Shown here: positions 42,984-51,456 of the stretch, one piece after another
Layout of the letters: every line of letters starts with the position of its first letter
How positions within the stretch are numbered: the first letter of the stretch is position 1
From: Streptomyces sp. Tue6028
GTDB taxonomy: Bacteria; Actinomycetota; Actinomycetes; Streptomycetales; Streptomycetaceae
Reading direction: 5' to 3'
Assembly: GCF_002300165.1 (NCBI RefSeq)
Contig: NZ_MLCE01000022.1
Location: forward strand, 1-64,000
DNA: 64,000 bases
Position numbers and translations under genes: made by a program
Notes under the pieces: generated by a model
What the model was told of the DNA's origin: nothing
Database searches by the model: none
Seen by the model: only the letters and a program-made list of their open reading frames with translations

Positions 42984-43466
42984 ATGGCGGCTCGGGAGCA
43001 TCTGATGGGGGAGTTGGCCACGGTGTCGCGGCGCTACATGGCGTCGTACGCGCTCTTCAACCAGGCCGTCGCCGATCATCTGAACCTGCATCCGACCGAT
43101 CTGCAGTGCGTGAACCTGCTCAGCCTGGAGGACGGGCCCGTGACGATCGGGCGGATCGGGGAGCTGACCGGGCTGACCACCGGGTCGGCGACCCGGCTGG
43201 TGGACCGGCTGGAGAAGGCCGGGTACGTCGTGCGGCAACGCGACGCGGCCGACCGGCGGCGAGTGCTCGTGGCGGTCGTGCCGGAGAAGATGGCCGAGTT
43301 CGGGCGGATGTGGGACCGGCTGGGCGGCGGCTGGTTCGCCCTGTTCGACGGGCTCGAGGAAGAGGAACTCGCCCTGATCATCGGGCACATGCGGCGCACC
43401 GTGGAGTTCACCGGTGAGCAGATCGCCCGGCTGCGGGGCGGCGGCCTTCAGGGCGCGGAGTCGTAG
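42984..43466 (+). CDS. MarR-family transcriptional regulator
   Basis: A 160-residue MarR dimeric repressor. The winged helix spans about residues 40-105: LQCVNLLSLEDGPVTIGRIG, then TGLTTGSATRLVDRLEKAGY and the wing RQRDAADRRRVLV. It probably senses a small aromatic or oxidant ligand. ATG 42984 has AAAGG seven bases upstream. Its end overlaps the convergent HxlR gene by 19 bases. No adjacent transporter is in the divergent position, so the target is unclear. Confidence 0.9.
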   Translation: MAAREHLMGELATVSRRYMASYALFNQAVADHLNLHPTDLQCVNLLSLEDGPVTIGRIGELTGLTTGSATRLVDRLEKAGYVVRQRDAADRRRVLVAVVPEKMAEFGRMWDRLGGGWFALFDGLEEEELALIIGHMRRTVEFTGEQIARLRGGGLQGAES

Positions 43467-43846
43467 CGCTCCCGGGCGTCGTTGACCTCCTCGATGTGCA
43501 GCTCCGCCCAGTCCTTCACGGCGGAGAGCAGGCAGCTGAGGCTGGCGCCGAGGGGCGTGAGTTCGTAGTCGACGCGGACGGGCACGGACGGGGTGACCGT
43601 GCGGGCGACGATCCCGTCGCGCTCCAGTGAACGCAGCGTCTGCGTCAGCATCTTGGGGCTGACGCCCGCGATCTTGCGGCCGAGGTCGCTGTAGCGCATG
43701 GATCCCCCGGCGAGCGCGCTGACGACCAGGCTGACCCACTTGTCGCTGATCCGGTCGAGGAGCTGGTTGGTGGGGCAGCTCTTGATGAACGCGTCGTACT
43801 CGACGCGTGCCTGCTCGCGCCGCTGGGCCGCGGTCGTGGTCGCCAT
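43448..43846 (-). CDS. HxlR/DUF24 redox-type regulator, QorR-like
   Basis: A 132-residue HxlR-family winged-helix protein. It has the conserved N-terminal cysteine (Cys24 in IKSCPTNQLLDRISDKW) that senses quinones or oxidants in YodB and QorR, followed by SLVVSALAGGSMRYSDLGR and MLTQTLRSLERDG. It is divergent from a quinone oxidoreductase, the same arrangement as qorR-qorA of Corynebacterium glutamicum. The symmetric site at 43887-43903 between them is a candidate operator. Confidence 0.92.
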   Translation of the reverse strand: MATTTAAQRREQARVEYDAFIKSCPTNQLLDRISDKWVSLVVSALAGGSMRYSDLGRKIAGVSPKMLTQTLRSLERDGIVARTVTPSVPVRVDYELTPLGASLSCLLSAVKDWAELHIEEVNDARERYDSAP

Positions 43847-43886
43847 GGCTCACCTCCGGGTGACGTACGCACCTTCAGGTGCCTAC

Positions 43887-43903
43887 TTACTGATGGATAG
43901 TAA
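43887..43903. promoter_or_regulatory. Candidate operator of the HxlR regulator
   Basis: TTACT-GATGGAT-AGTAA is symmetric and AT-rich, between the divergent HxlR and quinone oxidoreductase genes. HxlR-type sites in other bacteria have the same TACT/AGTA arms. Confidence 0.65.
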
Positions 43904-43958
43904 CTCTTCCTAGGGTTGTTGCAACGGGAAAGAGACCCAGGAAGTGGGGAGCGTTGCC

Positions 43959-44840
43959 ATGCGTGCGGTACTGGTGAATCGGTTCGGTGGGCCCGACGTC
44001 GTGGAGGTCGGTGAGGTCGAGGTGCCCGAGCCCGGGGCCGGTCAGGTACGGATCAAGGTGGCCGCCGCCGCCCTCAACCCGGTCGACGCGGGGGTGCGTG
44101 CCGGTGTCTTCGGCGGTGCGGGCAAGCGGCTCGGGCTCGGCTGGGACGTGGCCGGGACCGTCGACGCGGTGGGTGTGGCCACCGGGTGGAACGTGGGGGA
44201 CGAGGTGGTGGCCCTGGCGTACGGGCCCGGCAAGACGCTCGGTACGCACGCCGACCACGTGGTCGTCGACGCCGGCGCGGTGGCGTCGGCGCCCGGCTCG
44301 GTCGACGCCGTGCACGCGGCGACGCTGCCGCTGAACGCGCTGACCGCCTCGCAGGCCCTCGACCTGCTCGGCCTGGAGCCGGGCCAGAGCCTGCTGGTCA
44401 CCGGTGCCGCGGGTGCGGTGGGCGGGTACGCCGTCCAGCTCGCCGCCCACCGCGGTCTGACGGTGACGGGCGTGGCGCGGGCCGCCGACGAGGACCTCGT
44501 GCGGTCGCTGGGAGCCGACCGCTTCGGGCCGCAGGCCGCCGGTGTGGACGGGGTCCTGGACGCGGCGCTGCTCGGTGCCGCCGCGCTGGATTGGGTGCGC
44601 GACGGGGGCGCCTTCGTGGGGGTCATCCCGGGTGCTCACCCGGAGTCCGTGCGTGGGGTGCGGACCGGCTCGGTGGAGGTCGCGCCGGACGGGGCGCGTC
44701 TCGCGGAGCTGGTGCGGCTCGTCGACGCGGGGGTGCTGACGACGCGGGTCGCCGAGACCTACCCGCTGGACGAGGCGGCCAAGGCGCACGCGCGGCTGGC
44801 CGAGGGCGGGCTGCGGGGGCGGCTGGTGCTCGTCCCCTAG
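43959..44840 (+). CDS. NADP-dependent quinone oxidoreductase (MDR superfamily)
   Basis: A 293-residue zinc-free medium-chain reductase that would reduce quinones or enones with NADPH. N-terminal GroES-like domain (MRAVLVNRFGGPDVVEVGEV, PEPGAGQVRIKVAAAALNPVD) and Rossmann motif LLVTGAAGAVGGYAVQLA. The zinc-binding cysteines of alcohol dehydrogenases are absent. ATG 43959 has GGGGAG seven bases upstream. It is probably repressed by the divergent HxlR regulator and induced by electrophiles. Confidence 0.9.
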   Translation: MRAVLVNRFGGPDVVEVGEVEVPEPGAGQVRIKVAAAALNPVDAGVRAGVFGGAGKRLGLGWDVAGTVDAVGVATGWNVGDEVVALAYGPGKTLGTHADHVVVDAGAVASAPGSVDAVHAATLPLNALTASQALDLLGLEPGQSLLVTGAAGAVGGYAVQLAAHRGLTVTGVARAADEDLVRSLGADRFGPQAAGVDGVLDAALLGAAALDWVRDGGAFVGVIPGAHPESVRGVRTGSVEVAPDGARLAELVRLVDAGVLTTRVAETYPLDEAAKAHARLAEGGLRGRLVLVP

Positions 44841-44847
44841 GGCAGGA

Positions 44848-46263
44848 CTAGTGCTCCTCCTGCGCCTTGCGGGGAAGGAGCAGCACCAGGGGGCAGCACA
44901 GCAGGGCGACGGCGGTGACGGCGGCGAGGCTCACGGCGGTGGCGTGGGCCTCGCCGCCGTCCGTCCCGAAGTACAGGGTGGTGACCGCGGCGGCGCCGAT
45001 CGCGTTGGCGAGCTGCTGGACCGCGCCGAGCGAGCCGCCCGCGCTGCCGGCCTCGGCGGGGGCGATGTCCCCGATGGTGACGTCGTACAGGGAGCCGAAG
45101 CAGGTGCCCATCCCGAGGCCGACGACCAGCAGGGGCGGGACGAGGGCCCAGGCGCCGGTACCGGTGCCGGAGCTCACGACGAGGGCGAGCAGCCAGCCGG
45201 TCCCGGCGGACGTGATCAGGAATCCGGCGAGGGTCAGCCGGCGGCCCAGTGTGCCGATCAGGCGGTAGCAGGCGATCGAGGCGACGACGATGCCGGCTGA
45301 CAGGGGGGTCAGGCCGAGGGCGGCGCCCGCGGGGGACCGGCCGAGTCCTTGCTGGAGGAAGAGGGACACGACGTAGAGGAGTCCGGAGACCGCGGCGAAG
45401 AACGCGACGCCGGTCAGGAGTCCGGAGGTGAAGCCCCGGTTGTGCAGGAGGGAGGGCTGGATGAGGGGGGTCGCGGCGGTGCGCTGACGGTGGCAGAAGG
45501 CCGCGAAGAGGAGGAGTCCGGCGGTCACCAGGGCGGTGCTCCTGAGGGTCCAGCCGTGTGCGGAGCCGTCGATCAGGCCGGACAGCAGGCCGAGCATGGT
45601 GGCGGCGAGAAGGGCGGAGCCGGGGCCGTCGACGGTGACGGCGCGGTCGCCGCTGTCGCGCGGGAGCAGCCGGACGGCGGCGGCGAGCGCGGCGCCGCCG
45701 AGGAGCAGGTTGATGAGGAACATGGTGCGCCAGCCGAGGCCGGCGATGTCCGTGTCGATGAGGAAGCCGGCGAGGACCGGGCCGCCGACGGCCGAGAGGC
45801 CCATCACCGGTCCGAAGAGGCTGTACGCCTTGCCGATCTGGTCGCGGGGCCAGGCGACGCCGAGGATGCCGAAGCCCTGCGGGACGACGAGCGCGCCGAA
45901 GGCGCCCTGGACGAGGCGGGCGGCGACGAGGGTCCGGGGCTCGGGCGCCAGGCCGCAGGCGACCGAGGCGGCGGTGAAACCGGCGAGGCCGGTGAGGAAG
46001 AGGCGGCGACGGCCGTACTTGTCGCCGAGGCGTCCGCCGAGGACGAGGAGCACGCCGAGGGCGAGGGCGTAGGAGGCGCCGAGCCACTGGACGAGGCTCG
46101 TGCCGCCGTGCAGGTCCTCGGCGATCGTCGGGGCCGCGATGTTCGTGATGGTGGCGTCGAGGAGGTCGAGGACGTCGGCTGCGAGGACGACGGCCAGGAT
46201 CGCCCAGCGGGTGCGTGCGGGCGGATGGACCGATTCTTTTGCGTTGTGCAGTATCTGTGTCAC
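44848..46263 (-). CDS. MFS multidrug efflux transporter (DHA2 type)
   Basis: A 471-residue drug:H+ antiporter-type permease with 14 hydrophobic stretches. Motifs: DVLDLLDATITNIAAPTIAE in TM1 and GGRLGDKYGRRRLFL in the loop after TM2. GTG 46263 is the only reasonable start; no ribosome-binding site precedes it, and the start lies inside an inverted repeat, so the mRNA may be leaderless. An AraC-type gene lies just upstream on the same strand. It ends seven bases from the convergent quinone oxidoreductase gene. Confidence 0.88.
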   Translation of the reverse strand: MTQILHNAKESVHPPARTRWAILAVVLAADVLDLLDATITNIAAPTIAEDLHGGTSLVQWLGASYALALGVLLVLGGRLGDKYGRRRLFLTGLAGFTAASVACGLAPEPRTLVAARLVQGAFGALVVPQGFGILGVAWPRDQIGKAYSLFGPVMGLSAVGGPVLAGFLIDTDIAGLGWRTMFLINLLLGGAALAAAVRLLPRDSGDRAVTVDGPGSALLAATMLGLLSGLIDGSAHGWTLRSTALVTAGLLLFAAFCHRQRTAATPLIQPSLLHNRGFTSGLLTGVAFFAAVSGLLYVVSLFLQQGLGRSPAGAALGLTPLSAGIVVASIACYRLIGTLGRRLTLAGFLITSAGTGWLLALVVSSGTGTGAWALVPPLLVVGLGMGTCFGSLYDVTIGDIAPAEAGSAGGSLGAVQQLANAIGAAAVTTLYFGTDGGEAHATAVSLAAVTAVALLCCPLVLLLPRKAQEEH

Positions 46264-46270
46264 GCAGATA
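46252..46270. promoter_or_regulatory. Inverted repeat over the MFS start codon
   Basis: TATCTG and CAGATA are 6-bp arms around TGTCACG; the GTG start at 46263 sits in the centre. A repressor here would cover the transcription start of a leaderless message. Confidence 0.55.
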
Positions 46271-46321
46271 AATGTGCGGCACTTGGTACGGCGCGGTCAA
46301 GCGAATTGGTGACGGGGTGCG

Positions 46322-47158
46322 TCAGGAGGTCTGCTGCGCGGTCGCGTACACCGTCGGCGGCACGCCCACCGTCGCCGTGAAGTCCCGTACCAGGTGGGCC
46401 TGGTCGGCATAGCCGAGGTCGGCGGCGAGTGCGGCCCAGTCGACGTCCCGGCGGGTCCCGGCGAGTTCCAGGGCCTCGTGGATGCGGTAGCGCAGGATGA
46501 TCCACTTGGGGCTGACGCCGACGTACGCGGAGAAGAGCCGCTGGAGCGCGCGTACCGAGAGGCCGGCCGAGCGGGCGAGGTCGCCGACGCGGCGCATCTC
46601 CCGGTCGGTGCGGATGCGGCCGACCAGTTCCCTGGCGAGGTCGGCCTGGGGGTCGGGCTCCGGGGCGAGCGAGAGCAGGACGGCGTCGAGCGCGGCCACC
46701 CGGGCGCGGTCGTCGGCGGGGGTCACGACCGAGCGGGCGGTGTCCTCCGGGGTCGCGGCGAAGACGGCCCGCGTGAACACGTCCTGGACCGGCAGTGCGT
46801 GGCCCGTCCATCGCGACACCGGCGCCCACGGGGCGAACGGCCGGAAGGCCCCGGGCCAGAACTTCGCCCCGCACACCCGGCCCCGCCCGGTCAGCTTCCG
46901 CGTGAACAGGCCGAGAGCGACACCGGTCACCTCGCCGTAGGGCGGGCCCTCGTCCTCGTCCCACTGGAACGTGACGTTCACCGACGGGTGCGGGACGACG
47001 TGCGAGGCGTACGGCTCCGGCAGGTCCCAGTCGATGAACCAGTACGTCTCCACGTGCCGGCGCAGCGCTTCGGCGGGTGGGTGGCGGCGGAACCGTACGC
47101 GGGTGAGCAGTGCGGACGGGTCGACGATCCCGCGGGTGTCGCGACGGGGTTCTGCCAT
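46322..47158 (-). CDS. AraC-family transcriptional regulator
   Basis: A 278-residue regulator: N-terminal ligand-binding-like domain (ETYWFIDWDLPEPYASHVVP, then VCGAKFWPGAFRPF, DUF6597-like) and a C-terminal double HTH (residues about 185-275, GLSVRALQRLFSAYVGVSPK and ADLGYADQAHLVRDF). AraC proteins of this type often activate a neighbour; the MFS pump 58 bases downstream and the divergent monooxygenase operon are both candidates. ATG 47158. Confidence 0.9.
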   Translation of the reverse strand: MAEPRRDTRGIVDPSALLTRVRFRRHPPAEALRRHVETYWFIDWDLPEPYASHVVPHPSVNVTFQWDEDEGPPYGEVTGVALGLFTRKLTGRGRVCGAKFWPGAFRPFAPWAPVSRWTGHALPVQDVFTRAVFAATPEDTARSVVTPADDRARVAALDAVLLSLAPEPDPQADLARELVGRIRTDREMRRVGDLARSAGLSVRALQRLFSAYVGVSPKWIILRYRIHEALELAGTRRDVDWAALAADLGYADQAHLVRDFTATVGVPPTVYATAQQTS

Positions 47159-47251
47159 GGCCGGATCGTACGTCGGCCGACGCGGCGGGGGGTGGGGACC
47201 GGACGGTCCGGAGGTGGGGGAATAGGTGGGGGCGGGGTGCGGTTCTGTGGG

Positions 47252-47273
47252 TATAGTTGAACCATCAACAACT
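47252..47273 (+). promoter_or_regulatory. Promoter and inverted repeat of the monooxygenase operon
   Basis: TATAGT at 47252-47257 looks like a -10. AGTTG (47255-47259) and CAACT (47269-47273), plus inner GTTGA/TCAAC, form a symmetric site over the expected transcription start, 17 bases before the gene. Confidence 0.5.
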
Positions 47274-47289
47274 TGGAGGGTGAGCAGCC

Positions 47290-48378
47290 ATGCAGTTCGG
47301 GATCTTCACCGTCGGCGACGTCACGACCGACCCGACGAACGGCCGGACGCCGAGCGAGGGCGAGCGCATCAAGGCGATGCTCGCCATCGCGCAGAAGGCC
47401 GAGGAGGTCGGGCTCGACGTCTTCGCCACCGGCGAGCACCACAACCCGCCCTTCGTGCCGTCCTCGCCGACGACGATGCTCGGCTACATAGCCGCCCGCA
47501 CGGAGAACCTCGTCCTGTCCACCTCCACGACCCTCATCACCACGAACGACCCGGTGAAGATCGCCGAGGACTTCGCGATGCTCCAGCACGTCGCGGACGG
47601 CCGCGTCGACCTGATGATGGGCCGCGGCAACACCGGTCCCGTCTACCCCTGGTTCGGCAAGGACATCCGCGAGGGCATCAACCTCGCCGTCGAGAACTAC
47701 GCCCTGCTGCGCCGCCTGTGGGACGAGGACGTGGTGACCTGGGAGGGCAAGTTCCGCACGCCCCTCCAGTCCTTCACCTCCACCCCGCGCCCGCTCGACG
47801 GAGTCGCGCCCTTCGTGTGGCACGGCTCGATCCGGTCCCCCGAGATCGCCGAGCAGGCCGCCTACTACGGCGACGGCTTCTTCCACAACAACATCTTCTG
47901 GCCCGCCTCCCACACCAAGCAGATGGTGAACCTGTACCGCCAGCGCTACGCCCACTACGGGCACGGCACCCCGGAGCAGGCCATCGTCGGGCTCGGCGGC
48001 CAGGTGTTCATGCGGAAGAACTCCCAGGACGCCGTGCGCGAGTTCCGGCCGTACTTCGACAACGCGCCGGTCTACGGGCACGGGCCGTCCCTGGAGGACT
48101 TCACCGAGCAGACCCCGCTGACCGTGGGCTCGCCGCAGCAGGTGATCGAGAAGACCCTGTCCTTCCGGGAGTACGCCGGCGACTACCAGCGCCAGCTCTT
48201 CCTGATCGACCACGCGGGACTGCCGCTGAAGACCGTGCTCGAACAGCTCGACATGCTGGGCGAGGAGGTCGTGCCCGTCCTGCGCGAGGAGTTCGCCAAG
48301 GGGCGTCCGGCCGACGTGCCCGAGGCTCCCACCCACGCGGCCCGCGTGGCCGCCGCCAAGGAGGTGACCGTCGCATGA
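47290..48378 (+). CDS. LLM-class FMN-dependent monooxygenase, CE1758 type
   Basis: A 362-residue luciferase-like monooxygenase using reduced FMN. It begins MQFGIFTVGDVTTDPTNGRT and contains VFATGEHHNPPF, RVDLMMGRGNTGPVYPWFGK and DGFFHNNIFWP, the CE1758-type pattern. Its gene overlaps that of an FMN reductase of the matching CE1759 type by ATGA, so the two form a two-component flavin oxygenase. The substrate is unknown. ATG 47290 follows GGAGGG. It is divergent from an AraC-type regulator. Confidence 0.92.
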   Translation: MQFGIFTVGDVTTDPTNGRTPSEGERIKAMLAIAQKAEEVGLDVFATGEHHNPPFVPSSPTTMLGYIAARTENLVLSTSTTLITTNDPVKIAEDFAMLQHVADGRVDLMMGRGNTGPVYPWFGKDIREGINLAVENYALLRRLWDEDVVTWEGKFRTPLQSFTSTPRPLDGVAPFVWHGSIRSPEIAEQAAYYGDGFFHNNIFWPASHTKQMVNLYRQRYAHYGHGTPEQAIVGLGGQVFMRKNSQDAVREFRPYFDNAPVYGHGPSLEDFTEQTPLTVGSPQQVIEKTLSFREYAGDYQRQLFLIDHAGLPLKTVLEQLDMLGEEVVPVLREEFAKGRPADVPEAPTHAARVAAAKEVTVA

Positions 48379-49058
48379 AGCTCGTCGTCGTCTCGGCGGG
48401 GCTGAGCTCCCCGTCGTCGACCCGGCTGCTCGCCGACCGGCTCGCCGCGGCGACCGCCCGGCACGCCGACGTCGACGTCCAGGTCGTCGAACTGCGCGAC
48501 CTGGCCACCGACATCGCCCACCACATGGTCACCGGCTTCCCGGCGCGGCGCCTGGCCGCCGCGCTGGACGCGGTGGCCGCGGCGGACGGCCTGATCGCGG
48601 TGACGCCCGTCTTCTCGGCGTCCTACAGCGGGCTGTTCAAGTCCTTCTTCGACGTCATCGACAAGGACTCGCTGACCGGGAAGCCGGTGCTCGTCGGCGC
48701 GACCGGCGGCACCCCGCGCCACTCCCTGGTCACCGAGCACGCCCTGCGCCCGCTCTTCTCGTACCTGCGCGCCGTGGTCCTGCCGACCGCCGTCTACGCG
48801 GCCTCGGAGGACTGGGGCGACGAGGGACTGGAAGGGCGCATCGAACGGGCCGGCGCGGAGCTGGCCCGGTTCATGGGGGCGTCGGCGGCCGGGACGGTTC
48901 CCGGGGCCCGCGCGGAGACGGCCCCGGCGGTCCCGGACACCGACACGGCCGCGGCCATCGCGCCCCGCTCGCTCAAGGGCGCCGTCACCTCGGTGGACTC
49001 GGCCGACGCGTTCACGGTCGTCCCCTTCGAGCAGCAGCTCGCGGCGCTGCGGCCGTAG
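48375..49058 (+). CDS. LLM-partnered FMN reductase, CE1759 type
   Basis: A 227-residue NADPH-dependent FMN reductase with a flavodoxin-like fold. VVVSAGLSSPSSTRLLADRL binds the FMN phosphate, and TPVFSASYSGLFKSFFDVID and LVGATGGTPRHSL follow. It would supply reduced FMN to the monooxygenase encoded just before it (four-base overlap). The C-terminal 60 residues are Ala/Pro/Thr-rich up to the conserved end FTVVPFEQQLAALRP. Confidence 0.92.
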   Translation: MKLVVVSAGLSSPSSTRLLADRLAAATARHADVDVQVVELRDLATDIAHHMVTGFPARRLAAALDAVAAADGLIAVTPVFSASYSGLFKSFFDVIDKDSLTGKPVLVGATGGTPRHSLVTEHALRPLFSYLRAVVLPTAVYAASEDWGDEGLEGRIERAGAELARFMGASAAGTVPGARAETAPAVPDTDTAAAIAPRSLKGAVTSVDSADAFTVVPFEQQLAALRP

Positions 49059-49169
49059 CGCCGCGAGGCCCGTGGCGGGCTTCGCCCCGGAGGTGTGATC
49101 CGGGTAAGAAGCCCTCCGCACCCATGATCATCAGGTGGTGTGCCGCCACGGGCTTGGCAGACTGGTGGG

Positions 49170-49901
49170 GTGCCCCAGACTGTGCTGCTCGCCGAGGACG
49201 ACCGCGCCATCCGCCACGCCCTGGAGAGGGCGCTGACGCTGGAGGGGTACGAGGTGACGGCCGTCGCCGACGGCGTCGAGGCGCTCGCGCAGGCCCACCG
49301 CACCCCGCCGGACGTGCTCGTGCTGGACGTGATGATGCCCGGCATCGACGGCCTCCAGGTGTGCCGCGTGCTGCGCGCGGAGGGCGACCGCACGCCGATC
49401 CTCATGCTCACCGCGCTCGTCGAGACCGCCGACCGCATCGCCGGCCTCGACGCCGGTGCCGACGACTACGTGGTCAAGCCGTTCGACGTCGAGGAGGTCT
49501 TCGCCCGGCTGCGCGCCCTGCTGCGCCGCACCGGCGACCGCGCCGACGGCGCGACACCGGACCCGGCGCCCGCGCCGGCCGCCGCCGCGAAGGACACCCC
49601 GGGGCAGGTCGCCGCCGCGGGCATCCGCATGGACGTCCAGGCACGGCGGGCCTGGCGCGGGCAGCGGGAGCTGGAACTGACCCGCACCGAGTTCGAACTC
49701 CTCGAACTCCTCGTCCGCAACACCGGCATCGTCCTCGACCACGCCACCATCTACGACCGCATCTGGGGCTACGACTTCGGACCCGGCTCCAAGAACCTCG
49801 CCGTGTACGTCGGCTACCTACGGCGCAAGCTCGACCAGCCGGGGGCGCCGGCGCTCATCCACACGGTGCGGGGCGTGGGGTACGTGCTGAGGGAGGACTG
49901 A
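49170..49901 (+). CDS. OmpR-family response regulator, MprA-like
   Basis: A 243-residue response regulator. The receiver domain has acidic pocket LLAEDDRA, phosphorylation site Asp53 in LVLDVMMPGIDG, and Lys in YVVKPFDVEE; a Pro/Ala-rich linker leads to a winged helix with ELTRTEFELLELLVRNTG and YVGYLRRKL. GTG 49170 is chosen because the receiver strand VPQTVLLAEDD begins there; no normal ribosome-binding site is seen, so it may be leaderless. The kinase gene starts on the next base after its stop. Confidence 0.93.
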   Translation: MPQTVLLAEDDRAIRHALERALTLEGYEVTAVADGVEALAQAHRTPPDVLVLDVMMPGIDGLQVCRVLRAEGDRTPILMLTALVETADRIAGLDAGADDYVVKPFDVEEVFARLRALLRRTGDRADGATPDPAPAPAAAAKDTPGQVAAAGIRMDVQARRAWRGQRELELTRTEFELLELLVRNTGIVLDHATIYDRIWGYDFGPGSKNLAVYVGYLRRKLDQPGAPALIHTVRGVGYVLRED

Positions 49902-51419
49902 GTGCCGCGCCGGCCCACCGCGGGCGGTGCGGGGTGGATCAGGTTCCCCCGGACCAGATTCCGGCGGGTGTCCTCCCTGCGGGCCACCTTCACCCTGTCC
50001 TTCGCGGCCGTCGCCGCCGCCGTCACCGTCCTCGTCGGCTTCCTCAGCTACGACGCCGCCGCCCGGCTCGTGCGCGTCGACCAGCAGACCGTCTTCGCGG
50101 AGGTCGTCCAGGACCTGCGCGACCAGGTGCGCGAGCGGGCCCTGTACCCGGCCGACTTCGCCGCCTCCGACTCCGATCACGACGGGCCGCTCGACGACAT
50201 CATCCGGCCCAGCCGCACCGATGTGCAGGTCCTCGGCCCCGGCGGCGTGATCGTCGACCGGGGCAGCCCGCCGCTGCCCGTGCGCGCCGCGGACCGGGCC
50301 GTCGCCGACCACGGGACGGCGGGCGGGCTGGACGAGCACAAGGAGGTCGACGTCCGGGGCGACCGCTACCGGGTCGCCACGGTCGCCCTCGGCGGCGGGC
50401 GGGGCGCGGTGCAGGTGGCCCAGCAGTTCAGCGACACCGAGGACCTGCTGCGCGAACTCCAGCAGCGGACCGTGCTGCTCGTCGCGGCCGTCGTCGTCGC
50501 CGCGGGACTGTTCGGCTGGTGGCTGGCCCGGCGCATCACCCGCCGTCTGGTCCGGCTCGCCGGGGCCGCCGAGGACGTCGCCCGCACCGGCCGCCTCGGC
50601 ATCCAGGTGCCCGTCACCGGATACGACGAGGTCGGCCGGCTCGGCCGTTCCTTCGACCGGATGCTGGTGCGGCTCGCCCAGTCCGAGGAGGACCAGCGGC
50701 GGCTGGTCCAGGACGCGGGCCACGAACTGCGGACGCCGCTGACCTCGCTGCGCACCAACATCTCCATGCTCCGGCGCATCGACGAACTGCCGCCCGGCGT
50801 CCGGGAGGAACTCGTCGCCGACCTCGCCCTGGAGTCCCGCGAGCTGACCGACCTCGTCAACGAACTCGTCGCGCTGGCCGCCGGGCGGTCCGACACCGAG
50901 CCCGTCCGGCGGCTCGACCTCGCGGAGCTCGCCGAGGACGTCGCGATCGTCGCGCGGCGCCGGTCCGGGCGGGACATCACGGTCACCGCGCGCGGCGACA
51001 CGACCGTGGAGGGGCGGCCCACCGCGCTGCAACGGGCGGTCTCCAACCTCGTGGAGAACGCGGCGAAGTTCGACCGGGTCGGGGCGGCGCCGATCGAGGT
51101 GGTGGTGTCGGGCCGGCGGCCGGGCGCGGAGGCGGGCGTGGACCCGTCCGCTCCGGGTGCGGGGCATCCCGGGCCCGCGCGGGTCGAGGTGCTCGACCGG
51201 GGGCCGGGGATGGCGGACGAGGACCTCATCCGCGTCTTCGACCGGTTCTACCGGGCCGCCGACGCGCGGAGTCTGCCCGGGTCGGGGCTCGGTCTGTCCA
51301 TCGTCCGCGAGGTGGCCACGGCGCACGGGGGCGCGGCGTTCGCCTTCCGGCGGGAGGGCGGGGGCACGGTGATCGGGTTCACCGTGGGGGTGCAGCGGGC
51401 CGGGGACGGCGGCCGGTAG
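49902..51419 (+). CDS. Sensor histidine kinase, MprB-like
   Basis: A 505-residue membrane kinase. TM1 near residues 27-48, an extracellular sensor of about 135 residues, TM2 near residues 190-208 (LLVAAVVVAAGLFGWWLARR), HAMP, HisKA with His274 in QDAGHELRTPLTSLRTN, and an HATPase domain with NLVENAAKF and GSGLGLSIVREVA. It should phosphorylate the adjacent regulator in response to envelope conditions, as in MprAB. GTG 49902 directly follows the regulator stop. A Gly/Pro-rich insert sits in the ATPase lid. Confidence 0.93.
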   Translation: MPRRPTAGGAGWIRFPRTRFRRVSSLRATFTLSFAAVAAAVTVLVGFLSYDAAARLVRVDQQTVFAEVVQDLRDQVRERALYPADFAASDSDHDGPLDDIIRPSRTDVQVLGPGGVIVDRGSPPLPVRAADRAVADHGTAGGLDEHKEVDVRGDRYRVATVALGGGRGAVQVAQQFSDTEDLLRELQQRTVLLVAAVVVAAGLFGWWLARRITRRLVRLAGAAEDVARTGRLGIQVPVTGYDEVGRLGRSFDRMLVRLAQSEEDQRRLVQDAGHELRTPLTSLRTNISMLRRIDELPPGVREELVADLALESRELTDLVNELVALAAGRSDTEPVRRLDLAELAEDVAIVARRRSGRDITVTARGDTTVEGRPTALQRAVSNLVENAAKFDRVGAAPIEVVVSGRRPGAEAGVDPSAPGAGHPGPARVEVLDRGPGMADEDLIRVFDRFYRAADARSLPGSGLGLSIVREVATAHGGAAFAFRREGGGTVIGFTVGVQRAGDGGR

Positions 51420-51456
51420 CCGATGCCCGGCCCCGGCGCCCCGCGGAGCCCGCCGG

